A DNA stretch of 64,000 nt. Origin: UMGS1312 sp964631595. GTDB lineage: Bacteria > Bacillota > Clostridia > Oscillospirales > CAG-272. The stretch covers positions 62,001 through 126,000 of the forward strand of contig CAZVXL010000001.1 of the NCBI GenBank assembly GCA_964631595.1. The letters run 5' to 3'. A program made the position numbers and the translations under genes. The notes under the pieces are model-generated. The model did not search any database and was not told the DNA's origin. It worked only from the letters and a program-made list of their open reading frames with translations. Positions 34,628 through 43,835 of this stretch are shown here, piece by piece (the stretch's first letter is position 1; every line of letters starts with the position of its first letter).

Positions 34628-35197
34628 TCAGCCAAGCTCATCAAGCAAAGCATCGGTACGCCTTTTTATGAGAGTTGCCCGATACGCATAAACGATTATC
34701 TCAAGAGCCCTCTCCAAGCGGCCCCTTGCGCCGTCGAAGCGCTCGGTGTAATCTCTTGTGGCATCCGCGATGATACCGCGTATGCCGTCCTCCGCCTCTC
34801 CGCTCCCCGAGGCATCAAGCACCCTGCAAATATAGTCATACAGCACGGACTCGCTTGCTATATCGTCGTCTGTCGTATCAAGGCTGCCGTTGATATACCG
34901 AAGAAGAAACGAGATGCGCGACAGGCGGACGGTATCCCGCATCATGCTTATTATCAGTATTCTCGCAAGCTGATCCATGCCGTAGGTCTTATTTACGGGA
35001 TTCAGTATCCACCCTCTTTTTACCCAGTTTTGAAGCGTACTTCCGTCAAGGCCGGTTATCTCGCGCACCTGAGAGAGCTTTATTCCGTCCGCTATAAAAT
35101 ATACCCTGCGAAGAAACTCCAGCCCCGTAGCTCCGTCCATACGCTCTCGGAGCAGTATCGTGCCGGGTATATATTCAAAAATTTCGTTATCGTGCAT
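34628..35197 (-). CDS. DUF1836 family putative transcriptional regulator
   Basis: A soluble protein of 189 residues. A MerR-like helix-turn-helix appears in LSQVREITGLDGSTLQNWVK with RGWILNPVNKTYGMDQLARI after it; MRDTVRLSRISFLLRYING completes the DUF1836 pattern. The C-terminal half is helical and charged. Such proteins are common in Firmicutes with unknown targets. ATG 35197 is chosen because AAAGGA precedes it by six bases. It is convergent with the VanZ gene (8 bases apart) and divergent from the AraC gene. Confidence 0.8.
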   Translation of the reverse strand: MHDNEIFEYIPGTILLRERMDGATGLEFLRRVYFIADGIKLSQVREITGLDGSTLQNWVKRGWILNPVNKTYGMDQLARILIISMMRDTVRLSRISFLLRYINGSLDTTDDDIASESVLYDYICRVLDASGSGEAEDGIRGIIADATRDYTERFDGARGRLERALEIIVYAYRATLIKRRTDALLDELG

Positions 35198-35255
35198 ACA
35201 GTTTCCTTTCGTATGTGTCCCAGGCATTTCACAGACCGCATATTGCCGTATACCT

Positions 35256-35284
35256 ATTGTATCACGCAGTCCGATGACTGTCAA
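35256..35284 (-). promoter_or_regulatory. Sigma-A promoter of the DUF1836 gene
   Basis: Minus-strand TTGACA (35284-35279, full consensus), 17-base spacer, TACAAT (35261-35256), about 60 bases before the start. Confidence 0.8.
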
Positions 35285-35345
35285 TATCGCACAGGTTTTC
35301 ACTTTTCATTTTCCGTTTCTTTTTCATAATATTCACCGTCCGGCA

Positions 35346-35374
35346 TTGATTTATCGGATGAATTGTTATATAAT
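35346..35374 (+). promoter_or_regulatory. Sigma-A promoter of the AraC-family gene
   Basis: TTGATT (35346-35351), 17-base spacer, TATAAT (35369-35374). It is divergent from the DUF1836 promoter about 60 bases away, so either regulator could act on both. Confidence 0.75.
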
Positions 35375-35411
35375 ATAAAGAACGGATAACGATCGGAGGC
35401 AGATCATTGAT

Positions 35412-36224
35412 ATGAAAAATTTGATTTTCACCGAGGACTCGGCCGAAAAGATCATTTCGGTACACAGTGCCGGATATTCCGCCGCATCATCTCCGAGACA
35501 TCACATCAAGGGCTCGGGCTTTATTTTCGAATACGTGATCTCGGGAGAGGAATGTATAGAGTCTCCCGAGCTTTTGGTGCGCGCCGGGGTCGGCTCGCTC
35601 GTCATCGTGCATCCGTCGGAGGAATGTGTTCTTTACCGAAGCGCCGGCAAGCTCGCGGCATTGCAGATGACAGTCTCGGGCTTCCTGCTCGAAGCCGCCT
35701 CCGAGGTGCTCGCTCTGCCCCGCATATTCTCAAGCCCGCACGGAGATCCGCGTCTTCTTGACAGATTCCTCGGCTTTGAGAAGCTTTATGAGAGCTACAT
35801 AGCCGGCGACGGCGCGGCGGGAAAGGAGCTTTGCGAAAGCGCTCTTTCGCTTCTTCTCGATGCCGCCGCTCTTGAGCATGAGAAAAGTCTATCCGAGAAA
35901 AAGCCGACCGGAAAAAGGATAAAGGAGTATCTCGATCTTTGTATTTGCGCCGACGTGGATCTCGACTCGATCGGCAAGCACTTCGGCATTACGGGTATGC
36001 ACGTCATTCGCCTATTCCGAGCCGAATATGATATCACACCCATGCAGTACCTAAAGCTTGCTCGGCTTGAAAAGGCATCGTCGCTTCTCACCTCGTCGGA
36101 TATGAGCATAAAGAGCATCTCCTCCCTGCTCCGCTTCTCAAGCACGCAGCATTTTACAAACCTGTTCCGTGAGCATTTCGGTGTATCTCCCGGTAAATAC
36201 CGTGACAGCTTCCCGAAGCATTAG
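35412..36224 (+). CDS. AraC-family transcriptional regulator
   Basis: A 270-residue protein. The N-terminal 150 residues form a cupin-like sensing half (SPRHHIKGSGFIFEYVISGE, AGVGSLVIVHPSEECVLYR). The C-terminal AraC double HTH has LDSIGKHFGITGMHVIRLFR followed by ITPMQYLKLARLEKASSLL, then SIKSISSLLRFSSTQHFTNL and FREHFGVSPGKYR. The ligand is unknown; homologues often respond to sugars. It ends in TAG. Possible targets are its own divergent region and the cell-wall block that follows, but no site shows this. Confidence 0.85.
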   Translation: MKNLIFTEDSAEKIISVHSAGYSAASSPRHHIKGSGFIFEYVISGEECIESPELLVRAGVGSLVIVHPSEECVLYRSAGKLAALQMTVSGFLLEAASEVLALPRIFSSPHGDPRLLDRFLGFEKLYESYIAGDGAAGKELCESALSLLLDAAALEHEKSLSEKKPTGKRIKEYLDLCICADVDLDSIGKHFGITGMHVIRLFRAEYDITPMQYLKLARLEKASSLLTSSDMSIKSISSLLRFSSTQHFTNLFREHFGVSPGKYRDSFPKH

Positions 36225-36299
36225 CACCGTATACACGTCCGTCACGTGCCGATTCGCGTATTCGGATCGGCGTCCGTTTCTTTTGCAGAGGTACCATAA

Positions 36300-38336
36300 T
36301 TGAGAAATTTTTCAAAAAAGCTTACAGGAGTCCTTCGGCATATCGGGGAAAAGCTATCCGCCGTTCCGAAATTCATCCACGCGCACGGCATACTTGAATA
36401 TTTTATATTTACGGTGATAATATATCTTGTCGTGGATATTCTCACCCGTCGGTCATTTACCGAGCCGTTCACCTTCGCGGTGACCTCACCCGTCATCTTC
36501 GTATTCAACTTCATGATCGTTGCCTTTACGATGTCGCTGTCGCTGATCTCATATCACCGATATTTCTTCTATATGCTGAATGTCGTATTTTGGCTCACCA
36601 TGTCCATAACCGACTTTGTTCTGACCGGCATGAGGGCGAATCCGTTTTCCGCCATTGATTTTGAGGTCGTCGTCACAGCTCTCGACGTAATTCCGAAATA
36701 CATCGGCTGGGGCGGGATAATACTCATCATAGCTGCCTTCTGCTGTGCGATAGCACTGCTTGTTCTGCTGTGGAAAAAATGCCCCAAGCCCTCCGGCTTC
36801 AACAGGCGTCGCTCCGTTGCCGCATCGGGAATCTGTCTTGCCGTTCTCTGTGCCTTTGTCCTCGGTACGTCCTACACAAAGTATATTCCCTCCGAGCTTG
36901 AGACACCTGTCAAGGCGTATCAGGACTACGGATTTCCCTACTGCTTTTTCAGAAGCTTCGTTGACAGAGGCGTAGTCTCGCCCGACGAATACTCCGAGGA
37001 GCAGATGGCAAGGCTCACCGAAAAGCTCGGAGACGAGGAGAAAGGAAACACGGCGGATTCCCTGCCGAACGTGATATTCCTTCAGCTTGAATCCTTCTTC
37101 GACATAAACAAGGTCATCGACCTTCAGCTCAGCGAAAATCCCATACCCGTCTTCACCTCTCTCAAATCCTCATGTCCCTCGGGAAAGCTCAGCGTCAATG
37201 CCATCGGCGGCGGAACGGCGAACACCGAATTTGAGGTGCTGTGCGGAATGAATCTCGCACACTTTGGACTTCTCGAATGTCCCTACACCTCTATTTTGAG
37301 CAAGACGCCGTGCCAGTCCCTCGCAAGCGTAATGCAGGATGCGGGCTTCACCTCGCACGCCATTCACAATCACATAGCCACCTTCTATTCGCGCCACCTC
37401 GTATATTCGAACATCGGCTTCAACACCTTCACCTCTCTCGAATACATCAAAAACGTTGAGACGAATATGCTCGGCTGGGCTAAGGATTCCCTGCTTACAA
37501 ATGAGATATCGAGCGCGCTTGCCTCGACTGAGGGCCATGATTTCATATTCACCGTATCGGTACAGCCTCACGGCAGATACCCCAACTACGAAACTGCCGA
37601 TGACGGTGACATTCAGGTGCTTTCATACCCCTACGACGAGCTCGCGTATGAGGTGGAATACTACGTAAATCAGCTTCATGAGACCGACGCCTTTCTCGGT
37701 GAGCTCATCGCCTTCCTTGAAGATTACAACGAGGACGTTGTGCTCGTCGTATACGGGGATCATCTCCCGACGATCGGGCTTGAGGCGGAAAATATGTTTG
37801 ACGGAGACGTATATTCCACGGAATATGCGATATGGAGCAACTGCGGATTTGAGTGTGAGGGCGGCGACCTTCAGGCATATCAGCTCTCCGCGAAGCTTCT
37901 GAAGGCTCTGGGCATTTCCGGAGGCGAAATGTTCCGCATACACAATCGGCTCTCCGATGACGAAAACTACGAATCGTATATGCAGCTCATGGAGTACGAT
38001 ATGCTGAAGGGCAAGAATTACGCTCTCGGCAAGAATACCCCAAAGCCCTCCGCTCTCACCTTCGGCACTCAGCCGATAGTCGTGACCTCGGTCAACGTAT
38101 ACGATGACGTAATGTTCGTCTCGGGTGAAGGCTTTACACGCGACAGTCACATATTCATCAATGACAGATGCTATGATACCGTATATGTCAGCGACACGCT
38201 ACTGCTCGCAAAATCGGTGAAGGCAGAGGCGGGCACGCAGGTGAAGGTGGCGCAGCTCTGCGACGGCTCGACACTTCTCTCTGCCACTCTCCCCGTCACC
38301 TATTATCCGAATCTCCCCGCGGCTCAGCACAACTGA
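36300..38336 (+). CDS. LTA synthase-like phosphoglycerol transferase/sulfatase with C-terminal IPT/TIG-like domain
   Basis: A 678-residue membrane protein. About five transmembrane segments fill the first 190 residues, then an extracellular sulfatase-fold domain. Residues matching LtaS are present: E of FLQLESFF, the nucleophile threonine in GGGTANTEFEVL, H of VQPHGRYP and D-H of VYGDHLP. After about residue 580 there is an extra beta-rich segment (PIVVTSVNVYDDVMFVSGEG, then FTRDSHIFINDR) that resembles an IPT/TIG domain and is not part of LtaS. The start is TTG 36300 with AGAGG seven bases upstream. The product probably transfers glycerol phosphate to a wall or lipid acceptor. Confidence 0.85.
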   Translation: MRNFSKKLTGVLRHIGEKLSAVPKFIHAHGILEYFIFTVIIYLVVDILTRRSFTEPFTFAVTSPVIFVFNFMIVAFTMSLSLISYHRYFFYMLNVVFWLTMSITDFVLTGMRANPFSAIDFEVVVTALDVIPKYIGWGGIILIIAAFCCAIALLVLLWKKCPKPSGFNRRRSVAASGICLAVLCAFVLGTSYTKYIPSELETPVKAYQDYGFPYCFFRSFVDRGVVSPDEYSEEQMARLTEKLGDEEKGNTADSLPNVIFLQLESFFDINKVIDLQLSENPIPVFTSLKSSCPSGKLSVNAIGGGTANTEFEVLCGMNLAHFGLLECPYTSILSKTPCQSLASVMQDAGFTSHAIHNHIATFYSRHLVYSNIGFNTFTSLEYIKNVETNMLGWAKDSLLTNEISSALASTEGHDFIFTVSVQPHGRYPNYETADDGDIQVLSYPYDELAYEVEYYVNQLHETDAFLGELIAFLEDYNEDVVLVVYGDHLPTIGLEAENMFDGDVYSTEYAIWSNCGFECEGGDLQAYQLSAKLLKALGISGGEMFRIHNRLSDDENYESYMQLMEYDMLKGKNYALGKNTPKPSALTFGTQPIVVTSVNVYDDVMFVSGEGFTRDSHIFINDRCYDTVYVSDTLLLAKSVKAEAGTQVKVAQLCDGSTLLSATLPVTYYPNLPAAQHN

Positions 38337-38409
38337 TCGGTGCCCCCGCCGTCATATTCGCTCCAACACCACATGAAAGGAAGACCTTAACAAAGGCTCG
38401 GTAATATTT

Positions 38410-40254
38410 ATGTGCGGTTTCGTAGGCTTTACCGGCTATCTTGAGAACAGACAGCAGATCCTCTCGGCTATGTCCGACAGAATAATACATCGCGGTCCCG
38501 ATATGGCGGGACAGCATCTCTCATCTCCCGACGAGGCGGCTCACATCGCTCTCGGCTTTCGCCGTCTCAGCATAATCGACCTGTCGGACGGCGCTCAGCC
38601 CATGTACAACGAGGACGGAAGCGTGGTCTGCGTATTCAACGGTGAGATATACAACTTTATGCAGCTCCGAGACGAGCTCATCTCAAAGGGGCACGTTTTC
38701 CGCACAAGATGCGACACCGAGGTCCTTGTACACGGCTTTGAGGAATACGGAGAGAGCGTGATCGACAGACTTCGCGGAATGTTTGCATTTGTTATATGGG
38801 ATGCAAAGACCGCCACCCTTTTCGGCGCAAGAGATCACTTCGGAATAAAGCCGTTCTATTACGCAAAGCTGCCAAGCGGAGAGCTTATATTCGGCTCCGA
38901 GATCAAGAGCTTTCTTGAGCATCCGCACTTTTCTCCCGAGGTGAATCCCGATGCGCTCAGACCGTATCTGACCTTCCAGTATTCCGCCACCGAGGAGACC
39001 TTCTTCAAGAACACGTACAAGCTTCTTCCCGCGCACTGCTTCACATACCGCGACGGGAAATTGAGCGTGCGCGAATATTGGGATATTGATTTCTCGAAAA
39101 AAGCGAATATCTCATTCGACGAGGCTGTTGAAATGGTGGATTCGCGCGTAAGAGAATCCGTGGAGGCACACCGCATCAGCGATGTCAAGGTAGGCTCATT
39201 TTTATCCGGCGGTGTGGATTCAAGCTACATCACCGCCGCTCTTATGCCGCAGGATACCTTTTCCGTCGGCTTTGCATACGATAAATTCAATGAGACAAGT
39301 GAGGCAAAGGAGCTCTCCGCACTTCTCGGAGTGGACAACTACACAAAAATACTTTCCGCCGACGACTGCTTTGACGCTCTCCCCGATATCCAGTACCACA
39401 TGGATGAGCCTCAGTCAAACCCCTCCTCCGTTCCGCTGTATTTCCTTGCAAAGCTCGCAAGTGAGCACGTGACCGTTGTGCTGTCCGGAGAGGGCGCCGA
39501 TGAGATATACGCCGGATACGAGTGGTACGATGAGGTGCCCCTCATGCGTAAATACAAGAAGCTCCCGTCCTTTATCCGTGTCGGAGCCGCAGGCGTTGCA
39601 CGGAAGCTTCCCTATTTCAAGGGGCACGATTTTATCATAAAGGGAAGCGGCAGACCGGAGGACTACTTCATCGGTCAGGCGCTCGTATTCCCCGAGAAGG
39701 AAGCGCTCGACATTCTCTCTCCCAAATACCGCGGCTCGATCTCGGTAAGAGATATAACTCAGCCGATCTACGACAGAGTAAAGGGGCTCTCCGAGCTTGA
39801 GCGGAAGCAGTACCTCGATCTGAAGCTCTGGCTGTCGGGAGATATCCTCCTCAAGGCAGACAAGATGAGCATGGCTCATTCGCTTGAGCTCAGGGTTCCG
39901 TATCTTGACAAGGAGGTCATGAGAGAGGCCGCAACGATCCCGACCGAATACAAGATCACCGAGCAAAACACGAAGTATGTGCTCCGCAAGGCGGCAAACC
40001 GCATCCTCCCCAACGAATGGGCCGATCGCACGAAGAAGGGCTTCCCCGTGCCGATCCGCAAATGGCTGAGAGAGGATAAGTATTTTGAATACGCGAAGAA
40101 CTACTTTACCTCCGACGCCGCCGCGGAATTTTTCGACACCGATGCGCTGATGCGTCTTCTGTCGGATCACAGAGAGGGCAAGACAAACAACGCACGTAAA
40201 ATCTGGACGGCACTTGTGTTTCTCGTTTGGCATCGCCGTTTTTTCGGTGAATAA
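38410..40254 (+). CDS. asnB: Asparagine synthase (glutamine-hydrolysing), AsnB/AsnH-like
   Basis: The 614 residues comprise an N-terminal class II glutaminase domain beginning MCGFVGFTG (Cys2 nucleophile; RGPD near 32; FNGEIYN near 75; CDTEV near 98) and a synthetase domain with the PPi loop SFLSGGVDSSY near 260 and LSGEGADEIYAGY near 355. Free asparagine synthesis is the default role. In lactococci AsnH, of the same family, amidates D-Asp on peptidoglycan precursors, and the D-Asp ligase homologue and aspartate racemase lie directly downstream, 23 bases away. Confidence 0.93.
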   Translation: MCGFVGFTGYLENRQQILSAMSDRIIHRGPDMAGQHLSSPDEAAHIALGFRRLSIIDLSDGAQPMYNEDGSVVCVFNGEIYNFMQLRDELISKGHVFRTRCDTEVLVHGFEEYGESVIDRLRGMFAFVIWDAKTATLFGARDHFGIKPFYYAKLPSGELIFGSEIKSFLEHPHFSPEVNPDALRPYLTFQYSATEETFFKNTYKLLPAHCFTYRDGKLSVREYWDIDFSKKANISFDEAVEMVDSRVRESVEAHRISDVKVGSFLSGGVDSSYITAALMPQDTFSVGFAYDKFNETSEAKELSALLGVDNYTKILSADDCFDALPDIQYHMDEPQSNPSSVPLYFLAKLASEHVTVVLSGEGADEIYAGYEWYDEVPLMRKYKKLPSFIRVGAAGVARKLPYFKGHDFIIKGSGRPEDYFIGQALVFPEKEALDILSPKYRGSISVRDITQPIYDRVKGLSELERKQYLDLKLWLSGDILLKADKMSMAHSLELRVPYLDKEVMREAATIPTEYKITEQNTKYVLRKAANRILPNEWADRTKKGFPVPIRKWLREDKYFEYAKNYFTSDAAAEFFDTDALMRLLSDHREGKTNNARKIWTALVFLVWHRRFFGE

Positions 40255-40277
40255 TCAATTGAATTTCGGAGACATCT

Positions 40278-41501
40278 ATGAAGAAAATATATCCCGTTCT
40301 CCTCGGAGGCGATCTCAACTGTTACAACGTGGCAAGAGCCTTTCATGAGGCATACGGCGTGCGCTCCGCCGCCTTCGGCAGATACGCCATATCCGCAACA
40401 AAGTATTCCTCCATCATCGACTTCACCGTCATTCCCGATATTGATACCGATGAGGTGATGCTCGCCACGCTCCGCGATTACGCAAAAGCTCACACCGACG
40501 GACAGCTCATTCTGTTCGGCTGTACCGACGATTACGCGGCAATGATAATCCGCCACAAATCCGAGCTTCCGATGTATATCTGCCCGTATACCGACGAGGC
40601 TCTTGTCGATTCTCTCTCACGCAAGGCGGAGTTTTACGAAATATGCGAAAGACACGGCATCCCGTACCCGAAGACCTCTGTACTGACGTCTATTCCCTCC
40701 GCCGATGCTCTGGCTGAGGAGAAGCTCGGCTTCCCTTACCCGATCATAATAAAGCCGTCGTCAAGCGTCCACTACTGGAAGCACCCCTTCGACGGCATGA
40801 AAAAGGTCTATATGGCTCATTCTCCCGAGGAAGCTCTCGCGATAATCTCCGAGATCTACGCCTCCGGCTATCCCGAGAAGCTGGTCTTGCAGGAGTTCAT
40901 CGCCGGCGGGGATGCCGCCATGCGCGTATTTACCGCATTTTCGGATTCACGCGGGCGTGTGCGTGCAATGTGCCTCGGTCACACCATGGTTGAAGAGCAC
41001 ACTCCCAAGGGTCTGGGAAATCACGCCGCGATCGTCACCGAGAACACAGCCGAGTTCCCTCTGACCGAAAAGCTGCGCGCTCTGCTTGAGGAGCTCCGTT
41101 ACACGGGATTTTCCAATTTTGACATAAAGTACACCGGAAACGGCGACGATTTTCGGGTGTTTGAGATAAATCTCCGTCAGGGTCGAAGCAATATGTACAT
41201 GACGGCGGCGGGGATAAACGTGGCTCGGCTTGCCGCAGAGGTATACCTCTCCGACGGAGATGACTGCGTTATCTGCGAAAACGAGCATTTCTGGCATCAC
41301 GTCCCGAAATCGGTCGCATACTCATACACGGAGGATCCCGAGCTTGTCCGCAAGGCGAAAAGCCTTACTGCCGCAGGCAAGGAGACCTCGTCACTGTGGT
41401 ACGTACCCGACATATCGAAGAATCCGTTGCGCCTCATCTGCGTTGCAGAGCAGCTGAGACGTCAGATCAAAAAATTCAAAAAATACTATCCCAAAAGATA
41501 G
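40278..41501 (+). CDS. ATP-grasp ligase, D-aspartate ligase (Asl/AslA) homologue
   Basis: A 407-residue protein whose segments line up in order with what I remember of the D-aspartate ligase of Enterococcus faecium: PVLLGGDLNCYNVARAFHEA, TKYSSIIDFTVIPD, YICPYTDE, FYEICERHGIPYPKT, PIIIKPSSSVHYW, LVLQEFIAGGDAAMRVF, MCLGHTMVEEHTPKGLGNHA, YTGFSNFDIKYTG and FEINLRQGRSNMYM. That enzyme adds D-Asp to the epsilon-amino group of L-Lys in UDP-MurNAc-pentapeptide. The racemase gene follows after 12 bases, as substrate supply would require. Substrate identity is inferred, not shown. Confidence 0.82.
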   Translation: MKKIYPVLLGGDLNCYNVARAFHEAYGVRSAAFGRYAISATKYSSIIDFTVIPDIDTDEVMLATLRDYAKAHTDGQLILFGCTDDYAAMIIRHKSELPMYICPYTDEALVDSLSRKAEFYEICERHGIPYPKTSVLTSIPSADALAEEKLGFPYPIIIKPSSSVHYWKHPFDGMKKVYMAHSPEEALAIISEIYASGYPEKLVLQEFIAGGDAAMRVFTAFSDSRGRVRAMCLGHTMVEEHTPKGLGNHAAIVTENTAEFPLTEKLRALLEELRYTGFSNFDIKYTGNGDDFRVFEINLRQGRSNMYMTAAGINVARLAAEVYLSDGDDCVICENEHFWHHVPKSVAYSYTEDPELVRKAKSLTAAGKETSSLWYVPDISKNPLRLICVAEQLRRQIKKFKKYYPKR

Positions 41502-41513
41502 CACGGGGGAATT

Positions 41514-42308
41514 ATGGCAAAGCTACTTGGTATTCTCGGCGGTCTGGGTCCGATGTCAAGCGCGTATCTCTACAAGCTTATTACGGAGCATACGGCGGCA
41601 TCGCAGGATCAGGATCACATAAATATCGTCCTGAGCAGTCGCTCCGAAACGCCCGACAGAACCGACTACCTTCTCGGTCGCTCCGAGCTTTCTCCTCTGC
41701 CCTACATGACGGAGGAGCTCAGAAGGCTGGAACAGTTCGGTGCGGACTGCATCATCATCGCCTGCAACACGGCTCACTCCTACATCCGTGAGCTTCGACG
41801 CACCGTATCCGTTCCCATACCGAACGTCATTCACGAAACAGTTGATTTCCTCGTAAGCTCCGGCTTTAAGAAATCCGCCATTCTCGCCACCGAGGGCACT
41901 GTTTCCTGCGGTCTGTATCAGGATAAATGCAATGAGCTCGGGCTTGAATTTGAGCTCCCGACGGAGCGCTCTCAGAAAATGATCACCGAAATGATATACG
42001 ACTGCGTAAAATGCGGAAAGGCGGCATCGCGCAGTGACTTCTACACACTTGCCGACGAATTTGCAAGGAAGGGCTGTGATTCGCTCATTCTCGGCTGCAC
42101 CGAGCTTTCCGTTCTTGCCGAGCAGCTTTCTCTCTACGGAGATACCAACATTCCGTATATCGCGGATTCTCTTGAGATACTTACCTGCTTTTCCATCGCC
42201 TTCTACGACAAGGACAGCATCGGCTTCAATCCCAAGCTCAAGGCTTGGGGGGACAGGATCCGTGAGAGCAGAAGAAACGGAACGCCGTTTTCAACGGAGG
42301 TAATGTAA
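41514..42308 (+). CDS. racD: Aspartate racemase
   Basis: PLP-independent Asp/Glu racemase of 264 residues with the N-terminal LGILGGLGPMSSAYLYKLI and the two catalytic cysteines in IIACNTAH near residue 83 and LILGCTELS near 193. GPMSS and the fold length (about 230-260) fit aspartate racemase rather than MurI. It would supply D-Asp to the ligase directly upstream. Its stop overlaps the murE start (TAATG), giving tight coupling with the muropeptide ligase. Confidence 0.88.
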   Translation: MAKLLGILGGLGPMSSAYLYKLITEHTAASQDQDHINIVLSSRSETPDRTDYLLGRSELSPLPYMTEELRRLEQFGADCIIIACNTAHSYIRELRRTVSVPIPNVIHETVDFLVSSGFKKSAILATEGTVSCGLYQDKCNELGLEFELPTERSQKMITEMIYDCVKCGKAASRSDFYTLADEFARKGCDSLILGCTELSVLAEQLSLYGDTNIPYIADSLEILTCFSIAFYDKDSIGFNPKLKAWGDRIRESRRNGTPFSTEVM

Positions 42309-43810
42309 TGGATGTCTTCAAAAAAACGGCAAGGGGGATAGCCGATCACCTCTCCGCCGAGATCATATCCGGTGAGAAGGAATATGCAGACAAGACCATA
42401 CACAGGATCGAATACGACTCACGCAAGATCCAAAAGGATGATATCTTCGTTTGTCTGACAGGCTTCAAAGCCGACGGTCACCAATTTGCGACGGCGGCTT
42501 ACAACAACGGCTGTCGAGTGTTTTTGTGCGAACGCAAGCCCACTCTCCCCGGGAAGGCTCTTGTGATGCTTGTCCCGAATACACGTGCGGCACTTGCCTC
42601 CCTCTCCGCCTATTTCTACGGCAATCCCGCGGATAAGCTGAAGATCATCGGTGTTACGGGAACAAAGGGCAAGACGACCACTGCCCTTCTCATATCGTCC
42701 ATACTTAATAAAAGCGGAAAAAGCTGTGCATATATCGGCTCAAACGGAGTAATGATCAACGGACAGAGGACGGATACCGTCAACACCACTCCGGAAAGTC
42801 GCGATCTGCACCATTATTTTGCGCTGATGGTCAGAGCCGACGTGCATTATGCGGTAATGGAGGTGTCCTCGCAGTCTCTTATAAGTCACCGCATAGACGG
42901 TATTCCCTTTGAGATCAAGATATTCACGAATCTCTCGCCGGATCATATCGGAGACGGTGAGCACGCCGACTTCAATGAATACAGAGCTGCCAAGGCATCG
43001 TTTTTCAACGGATACAACGGCACCGTCATATACAACTCCGATTCGCCCGATGCCGAGGCGGTGATCGGCGGGCACGGAGACGGTGCACGCCTCATCTCCT
43101 TCGGAATGGAGACTGCCGATTTTGCCGGCAGAGGCGGCTCTCTCTACAGAGACGATACCGCTCTCGGAATAGAGTTTGAATGTATGCACGCAAATGACTC
43201 CGTTCCGATCAAGCTCCGCTCCCCCGGTGCCTTCAGCATATATAACGGGCTTGCGGCTATAGCGGCGGCGGACTGTGTCGGGATCTCTCCGAAAGCCTCT
43301 TCCGATATCCTTCGGGAGACCTCCGTTAACGGTCGCTTTGAGATTGTCACGGGGCTTGCGGGTCGCACTTTTATCATCGACTACGCTCACAACGGCGAAA
43401 GCATGAGACGCGCCCTCGCCGCACTCAGAGAATACGATCCCGCAAGGCTTATCGTGGTATTCGGCTCCGTCGGCGGAAGAACGAAGGGGCGGCGGCGTGA
43501 GCTTGCGGAGGCTGCCTCCGCGCTTGCGGATATCTCCATAATCTCCTCCGACAATCCCGACTACGAAAATCCACTTGATATCATTGACGAGATCGAGCTT
43601 TACATGGCTCCGAAGCACGAATACATCAAGATTCCCGACAGAGAAGCCGCGGTGCGTTATGCGGTGCGAATGTCGGAGCCCGGAGATATTGTTCTCTTTG
43701 CGGGCAAGGGTCATGAAACCTATCAGCTTGTGTACGGTAAAAAGCTTCCGTTCATCGAAGCCGATATCATAAGAGATGAATGTATGCTGGCAGGTGCCAA
43801 GAATCTATAA
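42308..43810 (+). CDS. murE: MurE-type UDP-MurNAc-tripeptide synthetase, non-DAP motif
   Basis: Mur ligase of 500 residues. Visible in order: IHRIEYDSRKIQKDDIFVCL, the ATP site GVTGTKGKTTTALL near 115, NTTPESRDL, MEVSSQSL, FTNLSPDHIGDGEH, RFEIV and VVFGSVGGRTKGRR. The specificity motif reads SSDNPDYENP: DAP-adding MurE has DNPR and Lys-adding MurE of staphylococci has DNPA. An aspartate there argues against meso-DAP. Whether it adds L-Lys, L-Orn or something else is unknown. Coupled by TAATG to the racemase. Confidence 0.9.
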   Translation: MDVFKKTARGIADHLSAEIISGEKEYADKTIHRIEYDSRKIQKDDIFVCLTGFKADGHQFATAAYNNGCRVFLCERKPTLPGKALVMLVPNTRAALASLSAYFYGNPADKLKIIGVTGTKGKTTTALLISSILNKSGKSCAYIGSNGVMINGQRTDTVNTTPESRDLHHYFALMVRADVHYAVMEVSSQSLISHRIDGIPFEIKIFTNLSPDHIGDGEHADFNEYRAAKASFFNGYNGTVIYNSDSPDAEAVIGGHGDGARLISFGMETADFAGRGGSLYRDDTALGIEFECMHANDSVPIKLRSPGAFSIYNGLAAIAAADCVGISPKASSDILRETSVNGRFEIVTGLAGRTFIIDYAHNGESMRRALAALREYDPARLIVVFGSVGGRTKGRRRELAEAASALADISIISSDNPDYENPLDIIDEIELYMAPKHEYIKIPDREAAVRYAVRMSEPGDIVLFAGKGHETYQLVYGKKLPFIEADIIRDECMLAGAKNL

Positions 43811-43835
43811 TTATTGCAAAGGCAAAAGGTTTATT

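Noticed and set aside
42740..43714. 324-codon minus-strand open frame
   Set aside because: Entirely opposite murE, whose ATP and substrate motifs are intact.
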